DNA of 64,000 nt from Bacteroidales bacterium (lineage in GTDB: Bacteria; Bacteroidota; Bacteroidia; Bacteroidales; Tenuifilaceae). The stretch spans positions 43,420 to 107,419 of the forward strand of contig JAGPEQ010000002.1 of assembly GCA_018056955.1 (NCBI GenBank), read 5' to 3'. Position 1 is the first letter of the stretch. Every line of letters starts with the position of its first letter. The position numbers and the translations under genes were made by a program. Shown here one piece after another: positions 8,285 to 17,213 of this stretch. Under the pieces are notes generated by a model. That model had not been told where the DNA came from. It saw only the letters and a program-made list of their open reading frames with translations, and did not search any database.

Positions 8285-8983
8285 ATGGCCGATGTAATAA
8301 CCATATCGTTTGAAAAGACATTTGAAAAATGCAAATTGCCTGTTAACCAGCTTCTAACAGCAGAACAGCAGGCTATCATTATGGATAGTATCAATATTGT
8401 AAACTACAACCGGAAGGATATAATTGTTAAACAATACTCAGCATCAAGCCATGTTTACTATATTATTAAAGGTATTATAAAGGTAAGTAGCGAACAAAGG
8501 AAGGGCAAGAATTTGGTCATGAAGATTGACACCACCGGAAGTTTTGTAGGCCTAATTTCGCTTCTTGGTGGTGATTCATATGATTTTACGGTAACAGCGG
8601 TTGAAAATTGCACATTGGCTCAAATCCCTATTACTACGCTGAAATCGGTTATGCTTCAAAATGCACGCTTTGCCCTAGAAATTAGCCAGCTAATAAGCAG
8701 GCATGGTTTATTCCTTATAAACAGGCTAGCCGGATTACTTTACAAGCAGCTACCCGGCCGAGTAGCCGATTTGATTCTTTACTTTGCCGATGACATATTC
8801 TGCAACAACGAGTTTGAATTTCCCGTAAACAGAACAGAGCTAGCAGAGCTGTGTGGAACAACTAAAGAAAGTTTGATTAGAACCCTATCGGAATTTAACC
8901 ACGATAGAATAATTGAGTTGGAACGGAATAGAATCAGAATTATTAGTTACGATATATTAAAAACATTGAGCAGATTCGGTTAA
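8285..8983 (+). CDS. Crp/Fnr-family transcription regulator
   Basis: The 232-residue protein has an N-terminal cyclic-nucleotide-binding-like beta roll (about 30-145), a long dimer helix and a C-terminal winged HTH (about 160-225). The recognition helix reads GTTKESLIRTLSEF; its Glu and Arg occupy the places of CRP E181 and R185. The N-terminal cysteine cluster of oxygen-sensing Fnr is absent, so no iron-sulfur sensing is expected. The ligand is unknown. It is divergent from the che operon and has a receiver gene 20 bases downstream, so it may link a metabolic signal to motility. Confidence 0.9.
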   Translation: MADVITISFEKTFEKCKLPVNQLLTAEQQAIIMDSINIVNYNRKDIIVKQYSASSHVYYIIKGIIKVSSEQRKGKNLVMKIDTTGSFVGLISLLGGDSYDFTVTAVENCTLAQIPITTLKSVMLQNARFALEISQLISRHGLFLINRLAGLLYKQLPGRVADLILYFADDIFCNNEFEFPVNRTELAELCGTTKESLIRTLSEFNHDRIIELERNRIRIISYDILKTLSRFG

Positions 8984-9003
8984 CGTAATAAAAGTAAAAA
9001 TAT

Positions 9004-9378
9004 ATGCCAAAAATTCTTATTGTCGATGACATTTTTGTTAACAGGCTTCTTCTAAAAGAAGTGATGAAAAACTTAAATGTAACTTGCCTTGAGGCGCAAA
9101 ACGGTAAGGAAGCTATTGACATTATTACTAAGGAGAAAGTTGACCTGGTTTTCATGGACATTGAAATGCCTGTGATGAATGGGCTGGAAACCACCAAGTA
9201 CGTTCGTGAGAAACTACCTTCACCCAAAAAGTACACCCCCATTGTAGCGTTAACCGCACATAATCCAGCAAACTTTTTTGAGGATTTCAGAGATGCAGGT
9301 TTTGATTTTCTGATGACTAAACCATACTCTATTGAAAAAATTAAACAGGCTATTGAAAAGGTTCTTACTCCCACATAA
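9004..9378 (+). CDS. Single-domain response regulator (receiver)
   Basis: A 124-residue receiver: D8-D9 acidic pair, D52 in FMDIEMPVMNG, T84 in VALTAHN and K106 in MTKPYS. The sequence around D52 and the LTAHN block resemble receivers attached to hybrid kinases and HPt relays more than CheY. It has no output domain. It begins 20 bases after the Crp/Fnr gene and is likely cotranscribed with it. The long minus-strand frame over this region has no family features. Confidence 0.88.
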   Translation: MPKILIVDDIFVNRLLLKEVMKNLNVTCLEAQNGKEAIDIITKEKVDLVFMDIEMPVMNGLETTKYVREKLPSPKKYTPIVALTAHNPANFFEDFRDAGFDFLMTKPYSIEKIKQAIEKVLTPT

Positions 9379-9404
9379 AAAGTACAACTAATAGGATAAT
9401 AATT

Positions 9405-9412
9405 TACCTTTG
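9405..9412 (+). promoter_or_regulatory. Bacteroidota -7 promoter element TACCTTTG
   Basis: TACCTTTG fits TAnnTTTG, the -7 element of Bacteroidota promoters, and lies 34 bases before the HU-SPOR start codon. No clear TTTG is found at the -33 position. Confidence 0.45.
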
Positions 9413-9446
9413 CTGGTATTGAGCTAACCATAAAACATCTCGCACG

Positions 9447-10640
9447 ATGGACAGGTCAATTCTGGCAGAGCTAATTCGCAAAAACAAACGACTAATAATA
9501 CCCAACGTGGGTGCCTTCCTTCATCGTGATACTGTAAGCAACAACCAGCTTAGCATTACTTTTAGCCCATTCCTAAAGTATAACGATGGGCAACTCGAAG
9601 AATTACTGATAAGTAATTATGGACTTTCAAAGATTGAGGCAGCCGACCAAATAAAAAAGCTATCGATAGAAATTATTGAAGAAATAAAAGAAAGTGGTTC
9701 ATACTCAATACCCGGTATCGGAATACTAATAAATGATTCAAAGGGTTCCATTAACTTGACATCGGAGGAATCATCAAGCCAAAGAAAGTCAACCGACCAT
9801 GACGATGGTAAAAATATTCAAACCACCAACATCGATCCCCCCCTCGAGGTAGACGCGAGTACCGGTGACAAAAACCAAACCACCAATGATTTAGCTGTAA
9901 AAGAAGAGAAAGTTCAAGAAGAGAACACTATTACAAAACATTACACTGAGGTTAGCCCTGGGGTTGAGCGTGTTAACACCAATGCCCTCGACAGCATAAT
10001 AGTTGAAAAGACGTCAACGGATAATAGCAATAATAGCAATCAATTTGAATACAATGATTTGGAACAAGTCAACATGAAAAGTTCTAGTAAAAAAAAGCCA
10101 TCATCGCCCCTGCGAGTTTTTGTTTTTATAGCAGTGTCGCTGTTTGTAATACTTACATTTGCATTCATTTTAAGGGAGTTGGCCTTTGCCCCTGATGAAG
10201 CCGACTGGGAAAACATTAAAAACAAACCGGAAAAGGTAGAACCTATTAAGTTACCAACCGATTATACTTCAAAATCCGATGATTTTGATAAGAAATTTGA
10301 AGCCACAAACCCTGCCGACGAGGAGAGCGAAACCGTTACAGGTAATGAGCAACCATCACAAACAACGGAAGAAGTAATTGAAACATCATTAACCCAAAGT
10401 ACTCCAGTTGGCAACCCATCAACAATTTACAGCCTTGTGGTTGGAAGTTTTGCCGAAAAGGCAAATGCCCAAAAATTCGTAAACGATCTTAAGGCAAAGG
10501 GGTTTAGCGCTGAGGTTTATAGCAAACCTAACGGAAAGCATCTTGCTGTAATTGGCCGATATAGTAAAAAAGACGAAGCCAATCAACAGAAGGAAAAGCT
10601 CAAGAACCAATTTCAGGGAATATGGATTATTAGCCGATAG
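9447..10640 (+). CDS. HU-like / SPOR-domain membrane protein
   Basis: The 397-residue protein has three parts. Residues 1-105 form an HU/CCDC81-like domain (LIIPNVGAFLHR, then SYSIPGIGILI). A polar low-complexity linker rich in Asn, Thr and Glu follows. After one transmembrane helix (about 222-243) and a second linker, a SPOR domain occupies about 327-397 (YSLVVGSFAEKANAQKFVNDL). SPOR domains bind denuded peptidoglycan glycans, often at the septum. The topology puts the HU-like domain in the cytoplasm and SPOR in the periplasm, perhaps linking the nucleoid or a cytoplasmic partner to division sites. This architecture is widespread in Bacteroidota. Confidence 0.87.
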   Translation: MDRSILAELIRKNKRLIIPNVGAFLHRDTVSNNQLSITFSPFLKYNDGQLEELLISNYGLSKIEAADQIKKLSIEIIEEIKESGSYSIPGIGILINDSKGSINLTSEESSSQRKSTDHDDGKNIQTTNIDPPLEVDASTGDKNQTTNDLAVKEEKVQEENTITKHYTEVSPGVERVNTNALDSIIVEKTSTDNSNNSNQFEYNDLEQVNMKSSSKKKPSSPLRVFVFIAVSLFVILTFAFILRELAFAPDEADWENIKNKPEKVEPIKLPTDYTSKSDDFDKKFEATNPADEESETVTGNEQPSQTTEEVIETSLTQSTPVGNPSTIYSLVVGSFAEKANAQKFVNDLKAKGFSAEVYSKPNGKHLAVIGRYSKKDEANQQKEKLKNQFQGIWIISR

Positions 10641-10642
10641 CG

Positions 10643-11350
10643 ATGAACAGAACTAAGCAATGCACCTACCCACACATTGGAACTGTAACCTACACGTATA
10701 GAACCGGAAGTAAAAGAATCACTTTAAGAGTAAAAAAAGATAGTTCAATCCATGTTACCATCCCCTACCTTGTAAGATTCTCATATGCAGAGGATTTTGT
10801 GCTATCAAAAACTGACTGGATTATAAAGAAAATCCAAGAAAATGCGGAGCGTATAAAGCCTATTACTGAGTTTAAAAGTAAGTATCACTTAGTTCGCCTG
10901 CAAGCCGAAAATAGCCTATCAAAATGTAAGGTTTTAAAAAAAGGAGCTGATGTGCTGTTGCTTTATCCGTCAACCGCTGATCCGACAAGTTACAATATAC
11001 AGTCGCTAACAAAAAAAGTTATAACCGAAGTATTACGCGCCGAGGCTAAATACTATCTGCCCCAAAAGCTAAAGGAATTAGCCACTAAGCATAATTTTAC
11101 CTATGGTAAGGTTTCCATTCGTAACTCAAAATCGCGATGGGGAAGCTGTAGCGGGAAGAACAATATTAGCCTTAGCCTAAGGCTAATGTATTTGCCGGAG
11201 CATCTTATTGACTATGTACTCCTCCATGAACTTTGTCACACGAAGGAAAAGAATCATGGCCCTAAATTTTGGCAAATGTTGGACTCGGTTTGCCAAGGAA
11301 ATTCAAAAATGTTCTCAAAAGAGCTTAAGAAATTTCCAATCCCTTTCTAG
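10643..11350 (+). CDS. YgjP-like zinc metallopeptidase (DUF45, M48-type)
   Basis: The 235-residue protein has the zinc motif HELCH (H195, E196, H199) followed by NHGPKFW (H205), and the family block SRWGSCS at about 164-170. No signal peptide is visible, so it is probably cytoplasmic. The start ATG is 2 bases after the HU-SPOR stop, suggesting an operon. The physiological substrate of this family is not well established. Confidence 0.88.
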   Translation: MNRTKQCTYPHIGTVTYTYRTGSKRITLRVKKDSSIHVTIPYLVRFSYAEDFVLSKTDWIIKKIQENAERIKPITEFKSKYHLVRLQAENSLSKCKVLKKGADVLLLYPSTADPTSYNIQSLTKKVITEVLRAEAKYYLPQKLKELATKHNFTYGKVSIRNSKSRWGSCSGKNNISLSLRLMYLPEHLIDYVLLHELCHTKEKNHGPKFWQMLDSVCQGNSKMFSKELKKFPIPF

Positions 11351-11379
11351 CTTTAACCTAATAACCCACAAACAGGGAA

Positions 11380-11661
11380 TTACTCATCCAGGGAGTTAAT
11401 GCGTTCAGCCAGTTCAACCACTTCGTCGTAAAAATCATTGGCTATTTTCTGGTAATCAACTTTGGTTGATTCGCCCCTTTTGTATGTTTTTTTTGAGATT
11501 TTTGAAATGGTTTCCTGTTCTAAAACCATTATATCGGAAATGATGTCAAGAATCCGCTCCTTAGATATTGGCTCAGAATAAGTTAATTGGGTATAGCACT
11601 CGTCAAGCAAATGTTTTACCATTTGCTTGATGTCCTTTTTAAGATCTTTTACGCTGGCCAT
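11380..11661 (-). CDS. Small conserved-looking hypothetical protein
   Basis: A 93-residue charged, helical protein (MASVKDLKKDIKQMVKHLLD at the start) with no membrane segment and no motif I recognise. The frame has codon use like its neighbours, a clear ATG and an isolated position facing the metallopeptidase tail to tail. It resembles small helical hypothetical proteins common in Bacteroidota genomes, but no function can be assigned. Confidence 0.65.
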   Translation of the reverse strand: MASVKDLKKDIKQMVKHLLDECYTQLTYSEPISKERILDIISDIMVLEQETISKISKKTYKRGESTKVDYQKIANDFYDEVVELAERINSLDE

Positions 11662-11774
11662 ATCAAAATATTAACTACAATTTTTCCATATAAATATAAA
11701 CCATTTCTTAAAAAACTAGTAATAATTGATATTTTTTTTGATGAAAAGTGTTTTCAAAATTTTACTGGATTTCA

Positions 11775-12239
11775 CTAGTATCCGTAAGCCTTACCTTCAA
11801 TCCTCTCAGGGATAACTCTAAAAACTTTTACATTTTTAATGGCTGGCATACTATACTCAAAATTATCGCGGCCAGAATATTTTTTCATTATAATATTCAT
11901 ACATTTCCTCTTTTCATCTAAACTGGTTATTTCCTCAACCTTCCCGTAGATAAGAACGCTACGGTACTTCATTGACCATGAGCAAGCAACATCCTCATGC
12001 TGGTAGCGTAAATGGTAGTCGGAACTAAAAGCTACACATACGCTTGGGTTATGTTTCCAAATATCTATTTTTTTTCCTTCGGGGCCAGAATGAAAGTAAA
12101 GCACACCTTCTTCATACCCAAAGTTAAAGGGTAAAACGTAAGGGTTTCCCTCCAAATTGACCATACCAATGTGGCAAACATCAACCGAATTGATAACCTG
12201 TTCAATTTCTGCTTGTTGAGTAATAGTCCGAGATTTCAT
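11775..12239 (-). CDS. Pyridoxamine 5'-phosphate oxidase-like flavoprotein (Nim-like)
   Basis: A 154-residue split-barrel flavin-binding protein. It shows the pattern of the PNPOx-like / NimA group: an N-terminal helix followed by VCHIGMVNLEGNPYVLPFNFGYEEGVLYFHSG, then EGKKIDIWKHNPSVCVAF. Members bind FMN or related cofactors; some Nim proteins reduce nitroimidazoles, but most have unknown substrates and resistance should not be inferred. The gene stands alone, followed on the same strand by the P-type ATPase gene further left. Confidence 0.82.
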   Translation of the reverse strand: MKSRTITQQAEIEQVINSVDVCHIGMVNLEGNPYVLPFNFGYEEGVLYFHSGPEGKKIDIWKHNPSVCVAFSSDYHLRYQHEDVACSWSMKYRSVLIYGKVEEITSLDEKRKCMNIIMKKYSGRDNFEYSMPAIKNVKVFRVIPERIEGKAYGY

Positions 12240-12310
12240 TGCAATTACTTTTATTGTTTAATACAAATTAAGTAAAAAATGATTTCGCACGCTACTCACT
12301 ATGTACCGTT

Positions 12311-15127
12311 TTAAATTTTTATGAACTTTTTTGCTAGGTAACCAAAAATCAGCACAGGCATGGTAGCAATAATATAAATTAGCCATTCCTTACCGGTTAA
12401 TGGAACTGTTCTAAAAGCTTCGCCACCAAACTGTACTATTGCAAATTGTCCTAACAGAATTATTATGGCAATAGCAATAAATAGTTTATTGGACGAAAAG
12501 CTAAACACACCAACACCACCAAACAACCCTCGTGCGTTAAAAAGGTTCCAGAACTGCATTAAAACAAATACATTAAAGAAGCCTGTGAGATTCCTATCAC
12601 TAAAACCTTCATTATGCTTTAAGTAAAATAGTAAGCCAACCAGAACTAAGTAAAATAAAACTGCTGTAGTTATTAGATACCTAAAAATACTAGAACTCAA
12701 AATAAACTCATGAGGTGAACGGGGTTTCTTTTTCATAACCTCAGAATGTGGTGGTTCAGTGGCTAGTGCAAGAGCTGCAAAGGTGTCCATAATCAGGTTA
12801 ACCCACAGCATCTGGGTAACAGTTAAGGGTAAATCGATCCCAGTAAATGGCCCAGTTAGCACAATTGCAACAGCAACAAGATTTATGGTAAGCTGAAAGT
12901 ACAGGAATTTCTGAATGTTTTGGTAAAGAGCCCTACCCCAGCGGGTTGCATTTACAATGCTTGAGAACGAATCGTCCAAAAGGATAATATCGGAGGCATC
13001 TTTGGCCACCTGGGTTCCTGAACCCATTGCTAAACCCACATCGGCTTGGTTAAGGGCCGGGGCATCATTAGTACCATCACCTGTAACGGCAACAACATTA
13101 TGTAACCTTTGAAGTAGCGATACCATCCGCAACTTGTCAGTAGGTCGAGCCCTGTACATCACTTTTATACCGGGCAACACCTTTAAAGCCTCATCGTCGG
13201 GAAGTTTTTCAAAATCGGGGCCCGAAATGGATGCATGTTCAGCATTGCTGGCCAGTAATCCTGCATTTTTACCAATAGCAATTGCAGTATCCTGGTTATC
13301 GCCTGTAACCATCTTAACATCGATACCAGCCATATGGCACTCACTTATTGCAGTAGGAACATCGTCGCGCAATGGGTCAGCAATACCAACAACTCCCAGG
13401 AATGTTAAGCCCAGAGGCGTATCAGAATCGGTAATGCTATCAACTTCACTCTTGGAATAGGCAAATGCAATAGTTCGCAATGCCTTTACCTGAAATTCCC
13501 TTAGTTTTTCCATTATACTACTACTAACCGATTGGGGATCGCACATGGACAAAACCTTTTCGGGTGCGCCTTTAACCAAAAGTAACTTTTCCACAAAGTC
13601 AGTAGATTGCCCCAGGGTTAACATGTACTTTTTTTCCGATGAAAAAGGATGCTGAGCTAAAGTTGTAAAACCATCGCGAAGCACACGATAATCGACACCA
13701 TTCTGGTAAAGCCAAAGTAAAAGGGCACCATCGGTAGGATTTCCAACAATGGTATATGGTTCATGCGAGAAATCGATATGAGCCGTAGAATTTACAGCCA
13801 ACGATAATTTTACAAGAATCGGAAGTTCATTGCTACCCGTATCGCCCTGAAAATCCCACTCAATTACCTGCATACGGTTCTGGGTAAGTGTTCCGGTTTT
13901 ATCGGTACATATTACCGTGGCAGCCCCCATGGTTTCAGTTGCTTGAAGTTTTCGTACCAGGTTGTTCTCAGCGGTCATTTTGCGCATGCTGTAGGCAAGG
14001 CTTAGGGTAACGCTCATTGAGAGACCTTCAGGAACAGCAACAACTATCAGGGTCATGGATACCATAAAATAGCTAAGCAGGTGACTTAATAGATTACTAT
14101 CGAGCACCACCGATGCATTAAAAATATCGATGTTTAATAAAACCGCTATTACCAATCCCAGTAAAACCAGTAAAATTGCCGATGCTAGTAGCACAAGCAT
14201 CTGTCGCCTCGTATTATTGGGGTAAGGTAGATGAATTTTAGCTGACAACTTTATCCAGCTAAGAATTGCATTTACTGAAGGAACCCAGTACTTGGCTAGC
14301 AAAATGATAATGGCAATTACTGTAACAGCCAGAATATACTCCTGCTCAAGGGTATAGTTGTTAGCTGGATTTATCAAATCAAAAACAGTGAGTATTACAA
14401 ATGCCAGAATAGCTATAAAGAATGCTGCTGAACTAATGTACTCGCTCAGCTTTTGAAGCTGCTTGGTTAAAGGGGTTGGATTATTTACCTCTACGGTGGC
14501 AGCTCGGGCTGTTTTACCAATTTCAGTACTATCGCCTACGGCAGTTGTACGGTATATGCCATGACCATCGGTAACCGTAGTGCCCTTAAGAACCTGGTTG
14601 GGTGAATATGTTGTTTTAAAGCTATCGGTTGGTATTGAGGTTTTGTTTGTAGATGGCTCTCCGGTAAGGGATGACTCGTTCACTATTAGCGAAACCGATT
14701 CCAAAAGAACCCCATCCGAGGGAATTTCATCACCACGATCAACAATAACAATATCGCCGACTACCACATCGCGCTTAGGAACCGATGTAACCCCTCCATT
14801 ACGAATAACCTTAACAGGGAGTTCATCGTTCACACTGTTAAGCAGTTCAAACTCTTTTGATGCTTTGTACTCATTTATAAATGCCATGACCGTAGCCAAT
14901 AGAATAGCCACAATAATCCCAACGCCCTCCAAGTAATGGCCATTAGTTATGCCAATAGCAATTGCAATAATGGCGGCTACAATGAGAATCTTAATAATAG
15001 GATCTTCAAACTTTTCAAGTAATAGTTTCCACCATGGAGTTTGAGGTGGCGGGGTAATGATATTCACACCATGCAAATTCCTGCTTTGAATAACCTCACT
15101 ATCGGTTAAACCCTTGTAACTACTCAT
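12311..15127 (-). CDS. Calcium-translocating P-type ATPase (type IIB-like)
   Basis: The 938-residue pump has the N-terminal cation ATPase domain (GLTDSEVIQSRNLHGVNII), about ten membrane segments, actuator motif SLTGEP, PEGLS in transmembrane segment 4, phosphorylation motif DKTGTLTQN, and hinge motifs MVTGDN and TGDGTNDAPAL. The PEGL sequence is typical of plasma-membrane type (IIB) calcium ATPases, so Ca2+ export is the likely role, although the ion is not proven. The start at 15127 (MSSYKGLTD) is chosen over an upstream in-frame codon that would add 11 hydrophobic residues. Confidence 0.9.
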   Translation of the reverse strand: MSSYKGLTDSEVIQSRNLHGVNIITPPPQTPWWKLLLEKFEDPIIKILIVAAIIAIAIGITNGHYLEGVGIIVAILLATVMAFINEYKASKEFELLNSVNDELPVKVIRNGGVTSVPKRDVVVGDIVIVDRGDEIPSDGVLLESVSLIVNESSLTGEPSTNKTSIPTDSFKTTYSPNQVLKGTTVTDGHGIYRTTAVGDSTEIGKTARAATVEVNNPTPLTKQLQKLSEYISSAAFFIAILAFVILTVFDLINPANNYTLEQEYILAVTVIAIIILLAKYWVPSVNAILSWIKLSAKIHLPYPNNTRRQMLVLLASAILLVLLGLVIAVLLNIDIFNASVVLDSNLLSHLLSYFMVSMTLIVVAVPEGLSMSVTLSLAYSMRKMTAENNLVRKLQATETMGAATVICTDKTGTLTQNRMQVIEWDFQGDTGSNELPILVKLSLAVNSTAHIDFSHEPYTIVGNPTDGALLLWLYQNGVDYRVLRDGFTTLAQHPFSSEKKYMLTLGQSTDFVEKLLLVKGAPEKVLSMCDPQSVSSSIMEKLREFQVKALRTIAFAYSKSEVDSITDSDTPLGLTFLGVVGIADPLRDDVPTAISECHMAGIDVKMVTGDNQDTAIAIGKNAGLLASNAEHASISGPDFEKLPDDEALKVLPGIKVMYRARPTDKLRMVSLLQRLHNVVAVTGDGTNDAPALNQADVGLAMGSGTQVAKDASDIILLDDSFSSIVNATRWGRALYQNIQKFLYFQLTINLVAVAIVLTGPFTGIDLPLTVTQMLWVNLIMDTFAALALATEPPHSEVMKKKPRSPHEFILSSSIFRYLITTAVLFYLVLVGLLFYLKHNEGFSDRNLTGFFNVFVLMQFWNLFNARGLFGGVGVFSFSSNKLFIAIAIIILLGQFAIVQFGGEAFRTVPLTGKEWLIYIIATMPVLIFGYLAKKFIKI

Positions 15128-15199
15128 ATCTGCAAAAAATAAGCAACACAAAGAAAACAAAAAGATTTAAGAATGGTTGGTCGAATAGCCAAAAAAATA

Positions 15200-15207
15200 T
15201 ACGTTTG
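15200..15207 (+). promoter_or_regulatory. Bacteroidota -7 promoter element TACGTTTG before yebC
   Basis: TACGTTTG matches TAnnTTTG and ends 31 bases before the YebC start. The base group at the expected -33 spacing is GTTG, one mismatch from TTTG. Confidence 0.5.
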
Positions 15208-15238
15208 CAGTTAAATTGAACTAACAACTTTTCACAAA

Positions 15239-15955
15239 ATGGGAAGAGCATTTGAATACCGAAAAGCACGCAAACTGAAGCGCTGGGGAAACATGGCTAG
15301 GACATTTACTCGTCTGGGAAAAGAAATAACCATGGCCGCAAAAGCCGGCGGACCCGATCCTGAAACTAACCCTAAACTCCGGCTTTTAATCCAGAATGCA
15401 AAGGCCGAAAACATGCCTAAGGAAAATGTTGAGCGTGCCATAAAAAGAGCAACCGATAAAGACACCAAGGATTACAAGGAAGTTGTTTACGAGGGTTATG
15501 GCCCCCATGGCATAGCCATTTTGGTTGAAACGGCAACTGATAACCCTACAAGAACTGTGGCTAATGTTCGTAGCTACTTTAACAAGTACGGAGGTTCGCT
15601 TGGAACTACTGGTATGCTCGATTTCATCTTTGAACGAAAGTGCTCATTCAAGGTTGCCAAAAATCCAAACATATCAATGGAGGATTTAGAACTTGAACTC
15701 ATTGACTTTGGAGTTGAGGAGGTATTTGCTGAGGATGAAACCATAATGCTATTTGCTGAGTTCACCCAGTTTGGGCCTATACAGAAATTTCTCGAAGAAA
15801 AAGGATTAAGCATTATTAGCTTCCAGTTTGAGCGAATCCCTAACGACACCAAAAAACTCACGCCCGAACAGCAGGCAGAGGTTGAAAAACTCATTGAAAA
15901 AATTGAAGAAGATGAGGACGTAACCAATGTGTTTCACAATATGGCTATTGAGTAA
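15239..15955 (+). CDS. yebC: YebC/PmpR-family protein
   Basis: The 238-residue protein has the typical YebC start (MGRAFEYRKARKLKRWGNMA), the helical N-terminal domain with GGPDPETNPKLRLLIQNAKAENMPKENVERAI, and the central YEGYGPHGIAILVE block. Family members were described as transcriptional regulators; recent work also links YebC proteins to translation of proline-rich stretches. Length and domain structure are complete. It is a single-gene unit with its own promoter motif and terminator. Confidence 0.95.
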   Translation: MGRAFEYRKARKLKRWGNMARTFTRLGKEITMAAKAGGPDPETNPKLRLLIQNAKAENMPKENVERAIKRATDKDTKDYKEVVYEGYGPHGIAILVETATDNPTRTVANVRSYFNKYGGSLGTTGMLDFIFERKCSFKVAKNPNISMEDLELELIDFGVEEVFAEDETIMLFAEFTQFGPIQKFLEEKGLSIISFQFERIPNDTKKLTPEQQAEVEKLIEKIEEDEDVTNVFHNMAIE

Positions 15956-15974
15956 ATGTCCATTACAATTATCA

Positions 15975-16006
15975 AAATGGCCACCCTAAAGTGGCCATTT
16001 TTTTAT
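15975..16006. terminator. Bidirectional intrinsic terminator
   Basis: A perfect 10-base stem, AAATGGCCAC (15975-15984) and GTGGCCATTT (15991-16000), with a CCTAAA loop and a T run on plus. It ends yebC and overlaps the stop codon of the converging universal stress gene. Confidence 0.9.
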
Positions 16007-17106
16007 GCATGAAAAAGGAGTACCGGTACATCCGATTGGTAAATCATCCGTTTAGCCAACGATGGATTAAAGAGTTTATAAATCAGATTCCTTTTAACCG
16101 AAGTTAGAGCAACGAGGTTAATACTATTTTTATTGATGTATTCAAGAACACTCTTATCCGTTTCCTTACCAACAATAATATCACATTTTATTGATACATT
16201 AGAAGTAACACTTGCCAGATATTCACGGGTAGTGGCCATAAGAGCATTTATTCCGGGGGATTCTGATTTGTCCGTTACATGAATGCAGTGTAGTTCAACC
16301 TGGAATGGTGAAACAATTTTAAGGAGTTTACGAATTGAAACATTATCGTTACTATCGAAATTGGTAATGTAAAGCACCTTTTTAACCTCGTCAACCCCCT
16401 TAAGAACAGCCTTTTCGGGAATAACAAGCAGTGGAATATGGGTTTCGTCCGAAACCTCGGCAGCCACGCTACCTACAAGTTCAGTACTCCTATAGCCTTC
16501 ACCTTTAGTGCCCATAACTATTATTCCGGGCTTATAGCGCTTACTGGCCTCAATAATGCCGTAGGCGGCATATCCCTCGCGTAAAGTGTATCCTATTTGC
16601 ACTTCGCCAAACCCCATCTGATTGGCAAATTCTAAAATATTTTCATGGAATTTTACCAAGCGCACCTTTGCGGAATTATAAAGCACGTGGTAGTTCATGT
16701 CAAAATCAATTTGAATGCTTGACACATCGGTAAAAGGTATCATATCAACCACCGGTGAGTTAAATACGTGCAATAGCTTAATTTGAGCTTTATACTTAGA
16801 GGCAAGCATTACAGCATAACGAGCGGCATTATGCGAAGGTACTGAAAAATCGACTGGTACAAGGATTTTGCGCAGCTGTTGATCTGCCTTTTTAATTTCC
16901 TCATCGTGGTGCATTGCCGATAGTAATTTCAAAGCCTTTTCAGCATCTGATTCCCGGATTAGCACCATCACCCCCTCGGCTATGGCTCCCTGCAGTACGT
17001 TAACACTCCTCAAAAAGCACTCCACACCATTTGCCTCGAGGTACGATTTTAGTACCAAAGCTTTTGAATTACTTTCAGTTGCAATGACTATTAGTTTATC
17101 TTCCAT
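16003..17106 (-). CDS. Tandem universal stress protein with N-terminal DUF2007-like domain
   Basis: The 367-residue protein starts with a ferredoxin-like segment (1-70; VIATESNSKALVLKSYLEANGVECFL) that looks like the DUF2007 putative signal-transducing domain. Two UspA domains follow. The first (about 78-225) keeps ILVPVDFS and the nucleotide-binding pattern GTKGEG...ELVGSVAAEV. The second (about 237-367) is more diverged and lacks the G-x2-G-x9-G(S/T) motif. Fusion of DUF2007 to two Usp domains is an uncommon arrangement; the roles are unknown beyond stress-related nucleotide binding. Confidence 0.85.
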   Translation of the reverse strand: MEDKLIVIATESNSKALVLKSYLEANGVECFLRSVNVLQGAIAEGVMVLIRESDAEKALKLLSAMHHDEEIKKADQQLRKILVPVDFSVPSHNAARYAVMLASKYKAQIKLLHVFNSPVVDMIPFTDVSSIQIDFDMNYHVLYNSAKVRLVKFHENILEFANQMGFGEVQIGYTLREGYAAYGIIEASKRYKPGIIVMGTKGEGYRSTELVGSVAAEVSDETHIPLLVIPEKAVLKGVDEVKKVLYITNFDSNDNVSIRKLLKIVSPFQVELHCIHVTDKSESPGINALMATTREYLASVTSNVSIKCDIIVGKETDKSVLEYINKNSINLVALTSVKRNLIYKLFNPSLAKRMIYQSDVPVLLFHA

Positions 17107-17164
17107 GGCATTTTAGTTTTTAATAAATTTAAACAACTGAACAATAAAAGTCAAGTTTTTTATA

Positions 17165-17195
17165 AAAGAAAAAAGGCTGCAAATATGCAGCCTTT
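17165..17195 (-). terminator. Intrinsic terminator of the lipoprotein gene
   Basis: A 9-base stem AAAGGCTGC / GCAGCCTTT (17172-17180 and 17187-17195) around a 6-base loop. Read on minus it is followed by a T-rich run, 19 bases past the lipoprotein stop. Confidence 0.85.
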
Positions 17196-17213
17196 CCCCA
17201 TTCACTGGTTAAA

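Noticed and set aside
8285..8983. Oxygen-sensing Fnr identity for the regulator
   Set aside because: The N-terminal cysteine cluster needed for a 4Fe-4S centre is missing.
8943..9431. Minus-strand frame of 162 codons
   Set aside because: It covers a real receiver gene on plus and reads as an antisense shadow with odd hydrophobic composition.
11775..12239. Nitroimidazole-resistance gene (nim)
   Set aside because: The split-barrel fold is clear, but it is shared by many flavoproteins; resistance cannot be claimed from the sequence.
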